Source of the DNA: Herbinix sp.
GTDB taxonomy: Bacteria; Bacillota; Clostridia; Lachnospirales; Lachnospiraceae
Reading direction: 5' to 3'
DNA: 61,766 nt
Assembly (NCBI GenBank): GCA_029238935.1
Contig: JAQZBN010000021.1
Coordinates: forward strand, 1 to 61,766
The notes under the pieces are model-generated. The model did no database searches and was not told the DNA's origin. It saw nothing but the letters and a program-made list of their open reading frames with translations. Every line of letters starts with the position of its first letter. The stretch's first letter is position 1. Made by a program: the position numbers and the translations under genes. Below are positions 61,487-61,766 of the stretch, piece by piece.

Positions 61487-61766
61487 ATGAGAAAAATATT
61501 ACTGGCTTCATTTGCTGCAAATACTATAGAAAAATTTATAAAAAAAATAGAAATACAACCAGAGAATAAAAATATCGCTTTTATTCCAACAGCTTCTAAT
61601 ATTTATCAGGATTGGAAGCCAATAGATGATAGACAGAAACTTATTGAGTTAGGGTTTAACGTTAAAGATATAAGTTTAGAGGGGAAAACAAAAGAACAAC
61701 TATATTTTGAATTAGAAGAAGTAGATTTGATTTTTGTTGCTGGAGGAAATACTTTTTATCTTCTAC
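61487..61766 (+). CDS. peptidase E-like protein (partial, runs off the end)
   Basis: The first 93 residues of a protein of the peptidase S51 / class I glutamine-amidotransferase-like fold. It begins RKILLASFAANTIEKFIKKI, continues with IAFIPTASNIYQDW, and ends in LIFVAGGNTFYLL, the family's AGGNT nucleophile-region strand. Dipeptidase E hydrolyses Asp-X dipeptides, but related proteins have other roles. AGGAGG selects ATG 61487. The catalytic Ser lies beyond the window, so activity cannot be judged. The 61213-61486 stretch shows nothing else. Confidence 0.82.
   Translation, partial: MRKILLASFAANTIEKFIKKIEIQPENKNIAFIPTASNIYQDWKPIDDRQKLIELGFNVKDISLEGKTKEQLYFELEEVDLIFVAGGNTFYLL

Noticed and set aside
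61375..61569. Plus-strand ORF of 64 codons near the end
   Set aside because: It overlaps the start of the peptidase-E-like gene, which has a good RBS and family match. The ORF has neither.
1..61766. Mobile elements, phage genes, tRNA and rRNA genes
   Set aside because: No transposase, integrase, resolvase, phage structural gene, tRNA cloverleaf or rRNA segment was recognised on either strand. Repeated blocks at 1829/9226 and 4630/23449 lack the terminal features needed to call them insertion sequences.

Overview
The window is AT-rich, Gram-positive-type DNA. Genes have strong AAGGAGG-like ribosome binding sites, hairpin-plus-T-tract terminators and sigma-A-type promoters, and nearly every gene lies on the + strand (only 51698-53599 is minus). 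Protein content (L-rhamnose operon with AraC regulator, GH30 glycosidase, D-2-hydroxyacid dehydrogenase, LCP protein, MerR and AraC regulators with effector domains, PF06182-type exporter) suggests a plant-sugar-fermenting clostridium, most likely Lachnospiraceae. That assignment is inference; no rRNA or other marker gene is present.

Region 1 (1-26.8 kb): after nicotinate phosphoribosyltransferase comes a long co-oriented series of mostly single-gene units, each with its own RBS and usually 100-450 bp of non-coding DNA before it. The products are small stand-alone proteins: GNAT acetyltransferases, two lipoproteins, two MerR regulators with large C-terminal sensor domains, P-loop kinases, a NUDIX hydrolase, a HAD phosphatase, methyltransferases, an APH-type phosphotransferase, an HTH-TPR regulator, an AraC regulator and several unknowns. 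The region shows decay: a GNAT gene with an in-frame TAA, a WG-repeat gene with four in-frame stops, a truncated GNAT gene, and a gutted second copy of the HTH-TPR locus. Several intergenic blocks occur twice (1829/9226, 4630/23449, 16984/19960), which suggests duplication and replacement of gene units. No transposase or integrase is visible.

Region 2 (26.9-31.9 kb): an L-rhamnose catabolic cluster, araC-type regulator then rhaB, rhaA and rhaD, closed by a terminator. It converts L-rhamnose to rhamnulose, rhamnulose-1-phosphate, and then DHAP plus lactaldehyde. No transporter or mutarotase gene is in the cluster.

Region 3 (32.4-44.8 kb): VOC protein, LCP-family cell-wall ligase, alpha/beta hydrolase, beta-propeller sugar-dehydrogenase-like protein, and a membrane-anchored GH30 glycosidase with C-terminal carbohydrate-binding-like modules. 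The 3' untranslated region of the GH30 gene holds a 17-bp minisatellite. An ECF sigma factor with an overlapping membrane partner follows, then a small cluster of an unknown protein, an APH kinase and a DUF402 protein.

Region 4 (45.1-51.4 kb): a MacA/MacB-like efflux pump (adaptor, ATPase, permease) followed by a two-component system, then a D-2-hydroxyacid dehydrogenase. The dehydrogenase promoter overlaps a perfect 40-bp palindrome.

Region 5 (51.6-61.8 kb): a minus-strand AraC regulator and BtrH-like protein, then + strand small proteins (coiled coil, P-loop kinase, transglutaminase-like, effector-binding domain). A three-gene ABC-2 exporter, a lipoprotein, a small membrane protein and the 5' part of a peptidase-E-like gene complete the window.
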